From the NCBI RefSeq assembly GCF_900114315.1, contig NZ_FOSQ01000001.1:1135468-1199467 (forward strand): a DNA stretch of 64,000 bases, read 5' to 3'. Position numbers and translations under genes: made by a program. Below, piece after piece: positions 50,311 to 59,623 of this stretch (the stretch's first letter is position 1; every line of letters starts with the position of its first letter). Source of the DNA: Falsiroseomonas stagni DSM 19981 (GTDB lineage Bacteria > Pseudomonadota > Alphaproteobacteria > Acetobacterales > Acetobacteraceae). The notes under the pieces were generated by a model that made no database searches, was not told where the DNA came from, and saw nothing but the letters and a program-made list of their open reading frames with translations.

Positions 50311-50353
50311 GAAAGCCCTCTCCCCCCGACGGGGGAGAGGGTTGGGTGAGGGG
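50311..50353 (+). repeat. CCCTCTCC...GGGTGAGGGG hairpin repeat, copy 3
   Basis: GAAAGCCCTCTCCCCC, a CGAC loop, GGGGGAGAGGG, then TTGGGTGAGGGG. It begins four bases after the DUF4167 stop and separates it from the convergent DOPA-dioxygenase-like gene. The stem is nearly perfect. Confidence 0.75.
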
Positions 50354-50365
50354 GGGCGCCCCCGC

Positions 50366-50707
50366 CTATTCCGGCAGTACGCTCACATCCAGCGGCAGCA
50401 CCGCCCCCATCCACAGGGCATGGGCCGTATGGTCCGCGCGCTGCCGCCCCGTCTCCGGGTGCAGCAGCACGGTCAGCCCTTCCCGGTTCAGCGCGATGAA
50501 CGGCGCCAGCGCCGGGAACAGGTCCACCCCGAAGGCCACCTGATACATCGATGTGGGATGCGGCCCGACCGGCCGATCATGCCACCGCCCGAGCACCGCG
50601 CCGGGGAAGCGTTCCCCGATCGCCTCCCGCAGCCGCGCCGCCACGGCGCGGGTCTGATCGGGGTCGTAGTAGACATGGGCATGCCAGCCCGTGATGCCGT
50701 CCGTCAT
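50366..50707 (-). CDS. DOPA 4,5-dioxygenase family protein
   Basis: A 113-residue member of the DOPA 4,5-dioxygenase (DODA-like) family, small metal proteins with extradiol-type chemistry in some members. Conserved histidine stretches are GWHAHVYYDPD, GRWHDRPVGPHPTSMYQV and LLHPETGRQRADHTAHALW. The Met at 50707 gives the family N-terminus; an upstream in-frame Met at 50731 is possible. Bacterial members are poorly studied, so a physiological role is not assigned. It stands alone, divergent from the alpha/beta hydrolase gene. Confidence 0.88.
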   Translation of the reverse strand: MTDGITGWHAHVYYDPDQTRAVAARLREAIGERFPGAVLGRWHDRPVGPHPTSMYQVAFGVDLFPALAPFIALNREGLTVLLHPETGRQRADHTAHALWMGAVLPLDVSVLPE

Positions 50708-50862
50708 GGATCGCCGGCCTTCTCGACTCATGGGGCCATCCTTCCGCCCGGCGCGCCGTTTCGCAATGCGCCGGGCGTGACCCTGGCATCCCGCGCCGGG
50801 CAGGACGCGCGGCGCCCGCATGCCGTAGCCTGCATGGGCGACGGGGAATGAGGGGCAAGGCC

Positions 50863-51696
50863 ATGCCGATGGGCCATCATGTCGTCGTGGACGGCGCCCG
50901 CCTGGCGGCGGAGGAGAGGGGCGCGGGCTGCCCGGTCGTCTTCCTGCACGCGAATGTCGCCGACAGCCGCATGTGGCCTGGCCAGATGGAGGAAGTGGGC
51001 ACCCTTGCCAGGGCCATCGCCTATGACCGGCGGGGCTTCGGGAGGACCGAATCCGGCCGGGCGCCCTTCTCGCCCGTGGCCGACCTGCTGGCGGTCCTCG
51101 ATGCCCTTGGCGCCGCGGGGCCGGCGATCCTGGTCGGCTGCTCCCAGGGCGGCCGGATCGCGATCGACGCCGCGCTACTCCACCCCGACAGGGTGCGCGC
51201 CCTGGTGCTGATCGCCCCCAGCGTCGGCGGCGCGCCAGAACCGGCGCATCCCCCCGCCATCGCCGCCCTGCTGGCGCGACAGGCGGCGGCGGAGCGGGCC
51301 GGCGACCTCGACCAGGTGAATGCGATCAAGGCGCGGCTCTGGCTCGATGGGCCGCTGGCCGGGGAGGGGCGCGTCACCGGGCCCGTGCGGGATCTGTTCC
51401 TGGCGATGAACGGCATCGCGCTGCGGTCGCTGCCGGCCGCGCCCAGCCTCGATACGGCGCCGGCCTACCAGCGCCTGGCGGCATTGCGCGTCCCGGCGCT
51501 GGTGGCCTGGGGCGACCTGGATTTCCCGCATATCCAGGAACGGTGCCGCCACATGGTGGCGACGCTGCCGGCGGCACAAGGCGAGGTCCTGCCCGGGGCC
51601 GCCCATCTGCCGAGCCTGGAGCAGCCGGCGGCCGTGACAGGCCTGCTGCTGCGCTTCCTCCGGCGCCTCGATGCCGAGACGGCGTCAGGCCCATGA
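50863..51696 (+). CDS. alpha/beta-fold hydrolase
   Basis: A 277-residue alpha/beta hydrolase, likely an esterase or lactonase of the 3-oxoadipate enol-lactonase-like group. Oxyanion region FLHANVADSRMW, nucleophile elbow VGCSQGGRIAIDAA with Ser near 98, acid in VAWGDLDFPH and catalytic His in GAAHLPSLEQP. ATG 50863 is preferred because AGGGG lies about seven bases before it, whereas ATG 50848 has a site only one base away; ATG 50869 is also possible. No operon partners; the substrate is unknown. The 171 bp downstream of its stop shows no recognisable feature. Confidence 0.9.
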   Translation: MPMGHHVVVDGARLAAEERGAGCPVVFLHANVADSRMWPGQMEEVGTLARAIAYDRRGFGRTESGRAPFSPVADLLAVLDALGAAGPAILVGCSQGGRIAIDAALLHPDRVRALVLIAPSVGGAPEPAHPPAIAALLARQAAAERAGDLDQVNAIKARLWLDGPLAGEGRVTGPVRDLFLAMNGIALRSLPAAPSLDTAPAYQRLAALRVPALVAWGDLDFPHIQERCRHMVATLPAAQGEVLPGAAHLPSLEQPAAVTGLLLRFLRRLDAETASGP

Positions 51697-51867
51697 TGCG
51701 TCAGGATGGGTCGCGCCTCGGCAGGCCGGCGCGATGCCCGGGATGACCCTGAATGCCATCCGAGGGTCCGGCCAGGGGGGCTATGCCTGGAGCAACAGGC
51801 GCCCAGATGGAATCATCGGAAGGCCACGTGCCCTGGCAATGGAAACCGGGCCGCCCGGCCCGGGCCC

Positions 51868-52029
51868 TCAGACCACGAAGATCGCCAGCAGCACCAGGAT
51901 GCCGACGGTCAGGCCGATGCCCCAGGTCGTGCCCTTCAGGAAGCCGTCATAGAACGACGTCCGCTCGGCCATGATGTCCTCGGCCTTCACCTCGACCAGT
52001 TCATACGTCGCGGGGGCGTGGTCAGCCAT
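51868..52029 (-). CDS. aa3-type cytochrome c oxidase subunit IV
   Basis: A 53-residue single-helix membrane protein. It has a short polar head (MADHAPATYELVEVKAED) and one transmembrane helix (TTWGIGLTVGILVLLAIFVV), the layout of the bacterial aa3 oxidase subunit IV family, which packs on the outside of the oxidase. It is encoded upstream of purN on the same strand's downstream side, 20 bp after the purN stop, so it could share the purMN transcript. It is far from any other oxidase gene in this window. The assignment rests on length, topology and the FYDGFLKG-TW pattern. Confidence 0.8.
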   Translation of the reverse strand: MADHAPATYELVEVKAEDIMAERTSFYDGFLKGTTWGIGLTVGILVLLAIFVV

Positions 52030-52049
52030 GGGGGATCCTTCGTTGAGCG

Positions 52050-52739
52050 TCAGCCTTCGGCCGCCCTTTTAGAAAGTGGCGCCCAGCCCGGCAAGGGGTT
52101 CGCCAGGGCGCCATCCGCGCCCGGGGCCTCGACATGCGCGATCTCCCCCGCCACCCGCACGCGCCCCGCCGCCAGCCAGGCCAGCGCCGCGGGGTAGATC
52201 CGGTGTTCCTCCGCCAGCACCCGCGCGCCGAGCGTCGCTTCCGTGTCCCCCGCCAGCACCGGCACGGCGGCCTGGGCCAGGATCGGCCCCTCATCCACCC
52301 CATGCCGCACCAGATGCACGGTGCAGCCATGCAGCCGGACGCCGGCCGCCAGCGCGCGGGCATGGGTGTCGAGCCCCTTGAAGCTGGGCAGCAGGGACGG
52401 GTGGATGTTGACCAGCCGGTCCTGCCAGCGCCCGACGAACCCCTCCGTCAGCACCCGCATGAAGCCGGCCAGCGCCACCAGCTCGATCCCGTGCTCGGCC
52501 AGCATGGCCTCCATCGCCACCTCGAACCCCGCCCGGTCGCCCTTGAAGGCGCGGCTTTCCACCACCGCGGTCGGGATGCCCGCCGCGCGGGCGCGCTCCA
52601 GCCCGCCCGCATCCGCCCGGTTGGACAGCACCAGCGCGATCCGCGCGGGGTAGGCAGGGTCGGCCGCCGCGTCCAGCAGCGCCGCCATGTTGCTGCCGCG
52701 GCCGGAGATCAGGACCGCGGTCGGGACCCGCCTGGTCAA
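52050..52739 (-). CDS. purN: phosphoribosylglycinamide formyltransferase
   Basis: A 229-residue folate-dependent enzyme adding the C8 formyl group in purine synthesis. Features: [17 protein letters not shown] near the N-terminus, [14 protein letters not shown], the active-site [16 protein letters not shown], and [16 protein letters not shown] with the catalytic Asp. The likely start is TTG 52739, overlapping the purM stop (TTGA); no ATG is available before the conserved start. The extra C-terminal tail after EAPGADGAL is slightly longer than usual. It is the second gene of a purM-purN operon. Confidence 0.95.
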   Translation of the reverse strand: MTRRVPTAVLISGRGSNMAALLDAAADPAYPARIALVLSNRADAGGLERARAAGIPTAVVESRAFKGDRAGFEVAMEAMLAEHGIELVALAGFMRVLTEGFVGRWQDRLVNIHPSLLPSFKGLDTHARALAAGVRLHGCTVHLVRHGVDEGPILAQAAVPVLAGDTEATLGARVLAEEHRIYPAALAWLAAGRVRVAGEIAHVEAPGADGALANPLPGWAPLSKRAAEG

Positions 52740-53797
52740 GCGGGCCAGCCCTCGCGCAGGTTGTCGATGCGGACGGCGGCCGCACCCTCGCCCGCCGCCA
52801 GCGCGCCGATGCGGAACACCGTCTCGCCCGCCTCCGCCAGCATCGCCGTCGCGGCTTCGGCATCGTCGGCGGCCACCACCAGCACCATGCCGAGCCCGCA
52901 ATTGAAGACGCGCAGCATCTCCTCCGCCGCGACATTGCCGGCCCGCGCCAGCCAGGCGAAGACGGGCGGCACCGTCCAGGCGGCCGCATCCAGCACCGCC
53001 ACCACGCCCGCCGGCAGCACGCGGGGCAGGTTGCCCGGCAACCCGCCGCCGGTGATATGCGCCGCCGCCTTCAGCTTCCCCGCCTTATGCAGGGCCAGCA
53101 CCGGCTTCACATAGATGCGCGTCGGCGCCAGCAGCGCCTCCGCCACGCTCTGCCCTGACGCGAAGGGGGCAGGGGAGGCGAGCGTGAGGTTCGTCCCCTC
53201 CAGGATCCGGCGCACCAGCGAATAGCCGTTGGAATGGACGCCGGAACTGGCCAGGCCCAGCAGCACGTCCCCCGGCCCGACATCGGCCCTGGGCAGCAGC
53301 GCATCGCGCTCCGCCGCCCCCACCGTGAAGCCCGCCAGGTCGTAGTCGCCGCCCTTGTAGAGGCCCGGCATCTCCGCCGTCTCACCCCCCACCAGGGCGC
53401 AGCCCGCGATCCGGCAGCCCTCCGCGATGCCGCCCACCACGGAGGCGGCCTGCGCGACATCGAGCTTCCCGGTCGCGAAATAATCCAGGAAGAACAGCGG
53501 CTCCGCGCCCTGCACCACCAGGTCGTTCACGCACATCGCCACCAGGTCCTGGCCGACGAAGCCGTGGATGCCGCTGTCGATCGCGAGCTTGAGCTTGGTG
53601 CCGACGCCGTCGGTGGAGCTCACCAGCACCGGGTCGCGGAACCCGGCCGCCTTCAGGTCGAACAGCGCGCCGAAACCGCCGAGGCCGCCCATCGTTCCGG
53701 GCCGGTCGGTGCTGCGCGCCAGGGGCTTGATGGCATCCACCAGCGCATCGCCGGCTTCGATGTCCACTCCGGCGTCGCGGTAGGTCAGGCTGGTCAT
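52736..53797 (-). CDS. purM: phosphoribosylformylglycinamidine cyclo-ligase
   Basis: A 353-residue ATP-dependent enzyme closing the imidazole ring to make AIR. Conserved parts are [77 protein letters not shown] and [19 protein letters not shown] 53797 gives the standard N-terminus. It is divergent from the DUF2066 gene with 64 bp between, so both promoters share that short gap. Downstream purN overlaps by four bases. Confidence 0.97.
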   Translation of the reverse strand: MTSLTYRDAGVDIEAGDALVDAIKPLARSTDRPGTMGGLGGFGALFDLKAAGFRDPVLVSSTDGVGTKLKLAIDSGIHGFVGQDLVAMCVNDLVVQGAEPLFFLDYFATGKLDVAQAASVVGGIAEGCRIAGCALVGGETAEMPGLYKGGDYDLAGFTVGAAERDALLPRADVGPGDVLLGLASSGVHSNGYSLVRRILEGTNLTLASPAPFASGQSVAEALLAPTRIYVKPVLALHKAGKLKAAAHITGGGLPGNLPRVLPAGVVAVLDAAAWTVPPVFAWLARAGNVAAEEMLRVFNCGLGMVLVVAADDAEAATAMLAEAGETVFRIGALAAGEGAAAVRIDNLREGWPA

Positions 53798-53861
53798 GGC
53801 GGCCCCCGATCGGGTATTCGGCACACAGGCACGACGTGCCTGCAACGGTAGGGATGGCGAT

Positions 53862-54659
53862 ATGCCGGTCAGCGAGCGGCGCAGCCAGCGGGGCGGAAAA
53901 AACCATTTCCGGCCCCGGACGGCAATGCAGGCGATGGTGCTCGGCGCCGCCATGGCGTTCGCGGCGCCCTTCGCCGCGCCCGCACCCGCCTTCGCCCAGG
54001 CGACACCTGAAGAAAACCCGCTGATCCAGCGCGGCGTCCCGGCCGAGGCCACGGCGGAAACCGCGGTCATCGCCCGCGACCGCGCGCTGAATGCCGGCCA
54101 GCGCACCGCCTATGAGCGGATGGCCGCCGCCCTCGGCCTGCCCCGCGGGATCCCGGACGCGCAGATCGAGGGCCTGGTCCAGTCCCTCGTCATCGAATCC
54201 GAACGCATCACCCAGCGCGGCTACTCCGCGCGGCTGACGGTGAACTTCAACCCCGGCCGCGTCGCCGCCATGGGCGGCCGCAACCCGGGTGCCATCGGCG
54301 CGCCGGGGACCCTCTTCAGCACCCCAGGCGGCGCCGCCACCGGCCCGGCCACCCCCGGCGCGACCAGCCAGGCGCCTGGTGTCGGCGGCCCGGCCGTCGC
54401 GACGTTGGATGTCGTGGCGGTCTATCGGTCCTTCCCGGAATGGGTGGAGATCACCCGCCGCCTCGGCGCGGCTTCCCCCGTCGCCCGCTTCGATGTGGTG
54501 AGCCTGACCGGCGAAAGGGCGCGGCTGCGCCTCGGCCTGCGCACCCAGCCGCCAGAAGCCGCGGCCGAACTGGCGCAGAACGGCATCGCCCTGGCGCCCG
54601 GCCCGATCGATTCGCGACCCGGCGAGGGATGGCGCCTGAGCCTTGCCGGAGGCCGTTGA
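53862..54659 (+). CDS. DUF2066-like exported protein
   Basis: A 265-residue protein with a basic head (about 20 residues), a hydrophobic export segment ([20 protein letters not shown], cleavage near AFAQA) and a mature domain resembling DUF2066. Visible stretches are [40 protein letters not shown] and [19 protein letters not shown], with a Gly/Pro/Ala-rich insert in the middle. ATG 53862 has a GGGA site eight bases before it; ATG 53925 would start directly at the signal peptide and is a fair alternative. Its place between purM and a CDP-alcohol transferase is typical. Function unknown. Confidence 0.82.
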   Translation: MPVSERRSQRGGKNHFRPRTAMQAMVLGAAMAFAAPFAAPAPAFAQATPEENPLIQRGVPAEATAETAVIARDRALNAGQRTAYERMAAALGLPRGIPDAQIEGLVQSLVIESERITQRGYSARLTVNFNPGRVAAMGGRNPGAIGAPGTLFSTPGGAATGPATPGATSQAPGVGGPAVATLDVVAVYRSFPEWVEITRRLGAASPVARFDVVSLTGERARLRLGLRTQPPEAAAELAQNGIALAPGPIDSRPGEGWRLSLAGGR

Positions 54660-55278
54660 CCGCAAGCCGGCCGAGGCCGGTCCATCGGCGGAGGGCACGC
54701 CCCTCTCCACCCTGCCGCCCCGGCCCGCGGTGGTGCCGGCGGACGCCTATTTCACCTGGCCCAACGTCATCACCTTCGCCCGGCTTTGCGCCGTGCCGGG
54801 GGCGGTCTGGCTGGTGCTGAACCACCGCCTCGACCTCGCCTTCTGGGTCTTCGTCGCGGCCGGGGTGTCGGACGCCATCGATGGCTGGCTGGCCCGCATC
54901 CGGCACAGCCGCTCGACCCTGGGTGCCATCCTCGATCCTGTTGCCGACAAGGCGCTGCTGGTGTCGATCTACGTGACGCTGGCGAGCATCGGGGTGCTGC
55001 CGGACTGGCTCGCGATTCTCGTCGTCTTCCGGGACCTGCTGATCGTGGGCGGCGTGCTGGTGCTTTATGTGCTGGGCCAGCCGCCGCGCATCCAGCCGAT
55101 CTTCGTCTCCAAGCTGAACACCGCGCTGCAGATCACGCTGGCCGCCGGCGCGCTGTTGCTGGCGGGCTACGGCATGGGTGATTCGGTGGTCATCGACGTC
55201 TTCATCTGGCTGGTCGCCGCCAGCACCTTCGCCTCCGGCGCCGCCTACGTCACCCAGGCCGCGCGGGGCCGAGCATGA
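54643..55278 (+). CDS. CDP-alcohol phosphatidyltransferase family protein
   Basis: A 211-residue membrane enzyme that joins an alcohol to a CDP-linked lipid. The signature D-x2-DG-x2-AR-x8-G-x3-D-x3-D is complete: SDAIDGWLARIRHSRS and then TLGAILDPVADKA near 85-112. Five to six hydrophobic helices follow. The start is uncertain: TTG 54643 overlaps the previous gene by 17 bases and precedes a Pro/Ala-rich head; a GTG near 54730 is an alternative close to the first helix. Likely products are phosphatidylglycerophosphate or cardiolipin-type lipids. Its stop overlaps the AI-2E gene start (ATGA). Confidence 0.9.
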   Translation: MPEAVDRKPAEAGPSAEGTPLSTLPPRPAVVPADAYFTWPNVITFARLCAVPGAVWLVLNHRLDLAFWVFVAAGVSDAIDGWLARIRHSRSTLGAILDPVADKALLVSIYVTLASIGVLPDWLAILVVFRDLLIVGGVLVLYVLGQPPRIQPIFVSKLNTALQITLAAGALLLAGYGMGDSVVIDVFIWLVAASTFASGAAYVTQAARGRA

Positions 55279-56453
55279 GCGGCAGCAAGCCCCCCGCCAC
55301 GCCGCCCGCCCTGCCCGCGCCCGCGCCGAAGCCGGAACCGCGTCCCGCCTCCTGGCCAGCCTCCCCCGGTGCCCGCATGGCGACGCGGGCGGAGCGCTGG
55401 GGGCTCGTCATCGGCACGACGGCGGTGCTGCTGTTCAGCCTCTGGCTGTTCTCGGCCATCCTGACGCCCTTCGTGCTGGCGGCCTGCATCGCCTATTTCC
55501 TCGACCCGCCGGCCCGGCAGTTGACGCGCCTCGGCGTGCCGCGCGGGCTGGCCGCCTTCCTGCTGGTGATGGGCCTGACGGCCTTCGCGCTGCTGGCGAT
55601 GCTGCTGCTCTATCCCCTGCTGGTCGCGCAGATCGGCGTGCTGGTCACGCGCCTGCCGGCCTATGTCGCCGGCATCGGCAGCCTGGTCCGCCAGGCGCTG
55701 GAACGGCTGCAGGAAGCCCTGGGGCCGGAGGTGGTGGACACCCAGCTCCGCGACCTCGTCGTCAGCCAGGCCGGGCAGATCATCACCTTCCTCGGCACCG
55801 CCGTCGCGCGGCTGATCGGCGGCGGCGTCGCGCTGTTCAACGTCTTCACCCTGCTGGTGGTGACGCCGGTGGTGGGCTTCTACCTGCTGCGCGACTGGCA
55901 GGCGATGATGGCGCGGCTTGAATCCTGGCTGCCCCGCCGCAACGCCGCCGTGCTGCGCCAGCTCTCCCGCGATACCGACCGCGTGCTGTCGGCCTGGCTG
56001 CGCGGCCAGCTGCTCTGCTGCGGGTTGCTCGCTGTCTACTATGCGACCGGCCTGAGCGCGGTCGGCCTCGAACTCGGCCTGACGGTCGGGCTGATGGCGG
56101 GCATCCTGTCCTTCATCCCCTATGTCGGCAGCCTGACCGGCTTCGTCACGGCGATCCTGCTGGCCATGGCGCAGTTCGGCACCTGGAACGGCGTCGGCCT
56201 GGTGGCGGCGGTCTTCATCACCGGCCAGATCGTGGAGGGCTACATCATCTACCCCCGCCTGCTGGGGGACCGGGTGGAACTGCACGCGGTCTGGGTGATC
56301 TTCGCCCTCTTCGCCGGCGGCGTCGCCTTCGGCTTCCTCGGCGTGCTGCTGGCGGTGCCGATGGCGGCCGCCATCGGCGTCGTCACCCGATACTGGCTGC
56401 GGCGATATCTGGAGAGCCCGCTGTATCTCGACCCGCCGCGCACCGGGTCCTGA
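55275..56453 (+). CDS. AI-2E family transporter (PerM-like permease)
   Basis: A 392-residue integral membrane protein of the AI-2E transporter superfamily. After a 35-residue Pro/Ala-rich cytoplasmic head come seven or eight helices. Family marks are LTPFVLAACIAYFLDPPARQ near 68-87, PVVGFYLLRDWQAMM, VLSAWLRGQLLCCGLLAVYY, ILSFIPYVGSLTGFVTAIL and YIIYPRLLGDRVELHAVWVI. Members export AI-2, transport Na+/H+ or have unknown cargo. It overlaps the upstream lipid gene by four bases and directly abuts the convergent phaZ stop with no gap. Confidence 0.93.
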   Translation: MSGSKPPATPPALPAPAPKPEPRPASWPASPGARMATRAERWGLVIGTTAVLLFSLWLFSAILTPFVLAACIAYFLDPPARQLTRLGVPRGLAAFLLVMGLTAFALLAMLLLYPLLVAQIGVLVTRLPAYVAGIGSLVRQALERLQEALGPEVVDTQLRDLVVSQAGQIITFLGTAVARLIGGGVALFNVFTLLVVTPVVGFYLLRDWQAMMARLESWLPRRNAAVLRQLSRDTDRVLSAWLRGQLLCCGLLAVYYATGLSAVGLELGLTVGLMAGILSFIPYVGSLTGFVTAILLAMAQFGTWNGVGLVAAVFITGQIVEGYIIYPRLLGDRVELHAVWVIFALFAGGVAFGFLGVLLAVPMAAAIGVVTRYWLRRYLESPLYLDPPRTGS

Positions 56454-57674
56454 CTATCCCTCATTCGCCTGGATCATCTCCCGCACCCGCGGATAGATCG
56501 CCTGCGCGAAGCGCCGCCCGCTGAACACGCCGTAGTGCCCCACCCCCGTCTGCAGATGGTACCGCCGCATCGTCACCGGCACGCTGCGGCACAAATCGAG
56601 CGCCGCCATCGTCTGCCCGATGCCGCAGATATCGTCCTTCTCCCCCTCCACGGCCATGATGGCGGTGCGCCGGATCGCCTCCGGCCGCACGCGCCGGCCG
56701 CGCCACATCATCTCGCCTCGTGCGAGCGCATGGTCCTGGAACACGGTCTTCACCGTCTCCAGGAAGAACTCCGCCGGCAGGTCCATCACCGCGAGATACT
56801 CGTCATAGAAGCGCCGGTGCTGCGCCGCCCGCGCCACATCGCCGTCGAACAGCGCCCAGAACTGGTCCTGATGCGCCTTCAGATGCCGGTCCATGTTCAT
56901 CTGCATGAAGGCCGAGAGTTGCAACGCCCCCGGATAGACCCTTCGCCCCGACCCCTTGTGCCGCCAGGGCACGGCGGCGATCAGGTTGCGCTCGAACCAC
57001 TCGATCCCGTGCCCGCTGGCGAGTTCATTCACCTTGGTCGGGTTCTGCCTGGCGTCGATCGGCCCCGCCATCAGCGTCACGCTGCGCGGGGAGGCACGGT
57101 TCCGGTCCTCCGCCATCAGCGCCACCGCCGACAGCACCGCCACCACCGGCTGGCACACCGCCAGCACATGCCCGCCCGGCCCGATCGCCTCCTGGAACCG
57201 CATCACATGCTCGATGAATTCATCGAGCCCGAAGCGACCGGCAGCCAGCGGCACGTCCCGCGCATTGTGCCAATCCGTGATGTAGACGTCGTGGTCCTGC
57301 AGCAGCACCTGCACCGTGCCGCGCAGCAGCGTCGCGAAATGGCCGCTCATCGGCGCCACCACCAGCACCCGGGGCAGGGGGGTGTCCACATCCGTCCGGA
57401 ACCGGATCAGGGAGGCGAAGGGCGTCGCCGCCACCACCTCCTCCGTCACCTCCACCAGCCGGTTCCCCACCCGCACCGGCGCGATCCCGAAATCCGGCCG
57501 CGCCTGCGTCACCGCGAAACCGGCAAAGACCTCCGCGGCCGCCCGCATGGCGCGCACGCCATCGAAGAGCGGATGCGCCAGCCCCCAGGGGCCGAGCCAC
57601 CCCGCCATCCCCTTCGCATGGGCCCGCAGCGGCGCCAGCGCGTCCTGCCTTGCCTGCAATGCCCGGTAGATCAT
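56454..57674 (-). CDS. phaZ: intracellular polyhydroxyalkanoate depolymerase
   Basis: A 406-residue intracellular PHB depolymerase that mobilises storage polyester. The lipase-box-like nucleophile is cysteine, in HVLAVCQPVVAVLSA near 162-176, as in this family. Other marks: VLVVAPMSGHFATLLRGTVQ, DVYITDWHNARDVPL, MAGPIDARQNPTKVNELA, VEGEKDDICGIGQT with the catalytic Asp, and QTGVGHYGVFSGRRF with His. ATG 57674 starts the conserved MIYRALQARQDALAPLR. It is divergent from the GST gene with 104 bp between. No polymer synthesis genes are nearby. Confidence 0.95.
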   Translation of the reverse strand: MIYRALQARQDALAPLRAHAKGMAGWLGPWGLAHPLFDGVRAMRAAAEVFAGFAVTQARPDFGIAPVRVGNRLVEVTEEVVAATPFASLIRFRTDVDTPLPRVLVVAPMSGHFATLLRGTVQVLLQDHDVYITDWHNARDVPLAAGRFGLDEFIEHVMRFQEAIGPGGHVLAVCQPVVAVLSAVALMAEDRNRASPRSVTLMAGPIDARQNPTKVNELASGHGIEWFERNLIAAVPWRHKGSGRRVYPGALQLSAFMQMNMDRHLKAHQDQFWALFDGDVARAAQHRRFYDEYLAVMDLPAEFFLETVKTVFQDHALARGEMMWRGRRVRPEAIRRTAIMAVEGEKDDICGIGQTMAALDLCRSVPVTMRRYHLQTGVGHYGVFSGRRFAQAIYPRVREMIQANEG

Positions 57675-57778
57675 CCGATGGGCCCCATCATCACTGGCGC
57701 CCATCGTGCCAGCCCGGGCCCGTTTCGCAACCGCGAAGGCGCTGCTACCGTCGCCGCGCCAGCAGGAAGGTCAGCGCC

Positions 57779-58486
57779 ATGTCCGCGACGAAGCCGCGCA
57801 AGCCCCCGGTGAAGCCCGCCCCGCCGGCCGCCATCCTGCGCATCTCCAGCCGCAACTACTCCTCCTGGTCGCTCCGCGGCTTCCTCATCGCCCGCCTCTC
57901 CGGCCTGCCCTTCCGCGTCATCACCGTCTCCCCGGATGATCCCTCCACCCGCGCGGAACTGCTCAACAACGCCTCCTCCATCCTGCTGCCCTGCCTGGAG
58001 CATGACGGCGCGGAGCTGTGGGACACGATCGCCATTGCCGAATACCTGAACGAACGCTTCCCCGAGGCGCGGATGATGCCGGAGGACCGCATCGCCCGCG
58101 CCCGCTGCCGCGCCATCAGCGGAGAGATGCATGCGGGCTTCCACGCGCTGCGCTCCTCCCTGCCGTTCAACCTCCGCGCCAGCATCCCGAGCTTCACCGT
58201 CTGGTCCGCCGCCCGCGGCGACCTCGACCGCATCTTCTCCCTCTGGCGCGACTGCCTGGCGCAATGGGGCGGCCCCTGGCTGTTCGGCGACCGCCCGACC
58301 ATCGCGGATGCCATGTACGCCCCCGTCATCATGCGCGCCCGCACCTACCATGTGGCGCTGGACGAGACCTGCGAGGCCTATGCCCGCACCATCGAGGCCT
58401 GGCCCGACCTGCGCGAATGGATCGCCGCCGCGCTCGACGAACCGGAGCCCCGGATCACGGAACTCGAACTCGACGCGGAGTTCTGA
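57779..58486 (+). CDS. glutathione S-transferase family protein
   Basis: A 235-residue GST-fold protein. The N-terminal thioredoxin-like domain has ILRISSRNYSSWSLRGFLIA with the SSWS catalytic region near 27-32 and DTIAIAEYLNERFPEA for glutathione contact. The C-terminal helical domain has GEMHAGFHALRSSLPFNLR and FGDRPTIADAMYAPVI. It resembles the GST at 22940. The 20-residue Lys/Pro-rich head is not conserved. It may detoxify electrophiles; the substrate is unknown. It ends 76 bp before a LysR gene on the same strand. Confidence 0.9.
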   Translation: MSATKPRKPPVKPAPPAAILRISSRNYSSWSLRGFLIARLSGLPFRVITVSPDDPSTRAELLNNASSILLPCLEHDGAELWDTIAIAEYLNERFPEARMMPEDRIARARCRAISGEMHAGFHALRSSLPFNLRASIPSFTVWSAARGDLDRIFSLWRDCLAQWGGPWLFGDRPTIADAMYAPVIMRARTYHVALDETCEAYARTIEAWPDLREWIAAALDEPEPRITELELDAEF

Positions 58487-58562
58487 CGGCAGGGCGCCGC
58501 GAAGGCCCCGTGACGCGCGCGCCCTTTCGCGCGAGGTTGCGCCGGGGGAAGGGGGCCGCCGC

Positions 58563-59474
58563 ATGAAGCCACGCTACCGGCCCAACTGGGCGACGCTCGG
58601 GCTCGATCTCGTCACGCTGCGGATCTTCGCCGCGGCGGCCGAGGAACGCAGCCTGGCGCGCGCCGCGGAACGCGAGCACATCGCGCAATCCGCCGTCAGC
58701 CGCCGCATCGCGGAACTGGAAGGCCGCGTCGGTGTGCAGTTGCTGCGCCGCCATGACCGGGGCGTGGAGCCGACGGCGGCGGGGCTGATGCTGCTCGACC
58801 GCCTGGCCGATCTCTTCGGCCTGCTGGAACGGATGGCCGCGGAACTCGATGCGCATGCCGGGGGGGCGCGCGGCAGCGTCGTGCTGCATGCCAACATCTC
58901 CGCCATCAGCGGCAGGCTGCCGGACCTGCTCTCCTCCTTCCTCCAGGCGCATCCCGGCCTGCGCGTCTCGCTGGAGGAACGCACCAGCGTCGAGATCCTG
59001 CACGCCGTGCAGACCGGCGTCGCGGAACTCGGCCTCTTCTCCGCCACCGTGCCGGTGCCGGAGGGGCTGACCGTGCTGCCCTGGCGGGAGGATCCCCTCA
59101 TGGTGCTGCTGCCCCCCGGCCATCCCCTGGCCGCGCGGGCGGGGCTTCGCCTGGCCGATCTGCTGGACGAACCCTTCGTCGGGCTGCAGGACCCGAGCGC
59201 CCTGCAACGCCTCTACCGGGCGGAGGCCGCGCGGATCGGCGGCCATCTCCGCGAACGCGTCCTGGTCGCCAGCTTCGACGGCGTGCGGCGCCTGGTGGAG
59301 GCCGGGCTCGGCCTGTCGATCCTGCCGGCCGCCGCGATGCCCGCCGGCGGCGCCCTGCCCACGCGCCGGTTGGAGGAGCCCTGGGCGGTGCGCCCCCTCG
59401 CGCTCTGCCTGCGGCAGCCGGAAGGGCTCTCCGCCGCGGCGCGGCTGCTCGTGGGGCACCTGACTTCGCCATAG
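58563..59474 (+). CDS. LysR-family transcriptional regulator
   Basis: A 303-residue LysR-type regulator. The HTH covers about residues 14-72 (DLVTLRIFAAAAEERSLARA; AQSAVSRRIAELEGRVGVQL; TAAGLMLLDRL), then the effector-binding domain (VVLHANISAISGRLPDLL; FDGVRRLVEAGLGLSILPA). ATG 58563 gives the usual start. It lies 149 bp upstream of the Bug-VOC-CoA-transferase-lyase operon, which it probably controls. No clear dyad was found in the gap. Confidence 0.93.
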   Translation: MKPRYRPNWATLGLDLVTLRIFAAAAEERSLARAAEREHIAQSAVSRRIAELEGRVGVQLLRRHDRGVEPTAAGLMLLDRLADLFGLLERMAAELDAHAGGARGSVVLHANISAISGRLPDLLSSFLQAHPGLRVSLEERTSVEILHAVQTGVAELGLFSATVPVPEGLTVLPWREDPLMVLLPPGHPLAARAGLRLADLLDEPFVGLQDPSALQRLYRAEAARIGGHLRERVLVASFDGVRRLVEAGLGLSILPAAAMPAGGALPTRRLEEPWAVRPLALCLRQPEGLSAAARLLVGHLTSP

Positions 59475-59623
59475 CGGGCGGGGGCGGCTTGCCGATCCGC
59501 GACGCCTGCCGTGCCGCATGACGACTGGAGCGGCGCGGGCCCCATCGGCAGGGTGCCCGCGCCGCAAGCGCCGGAAGGCCGCCGCGGCGACGTCCAGGAC
59601 AACAAAGCCAGCGGAGCCGAACC

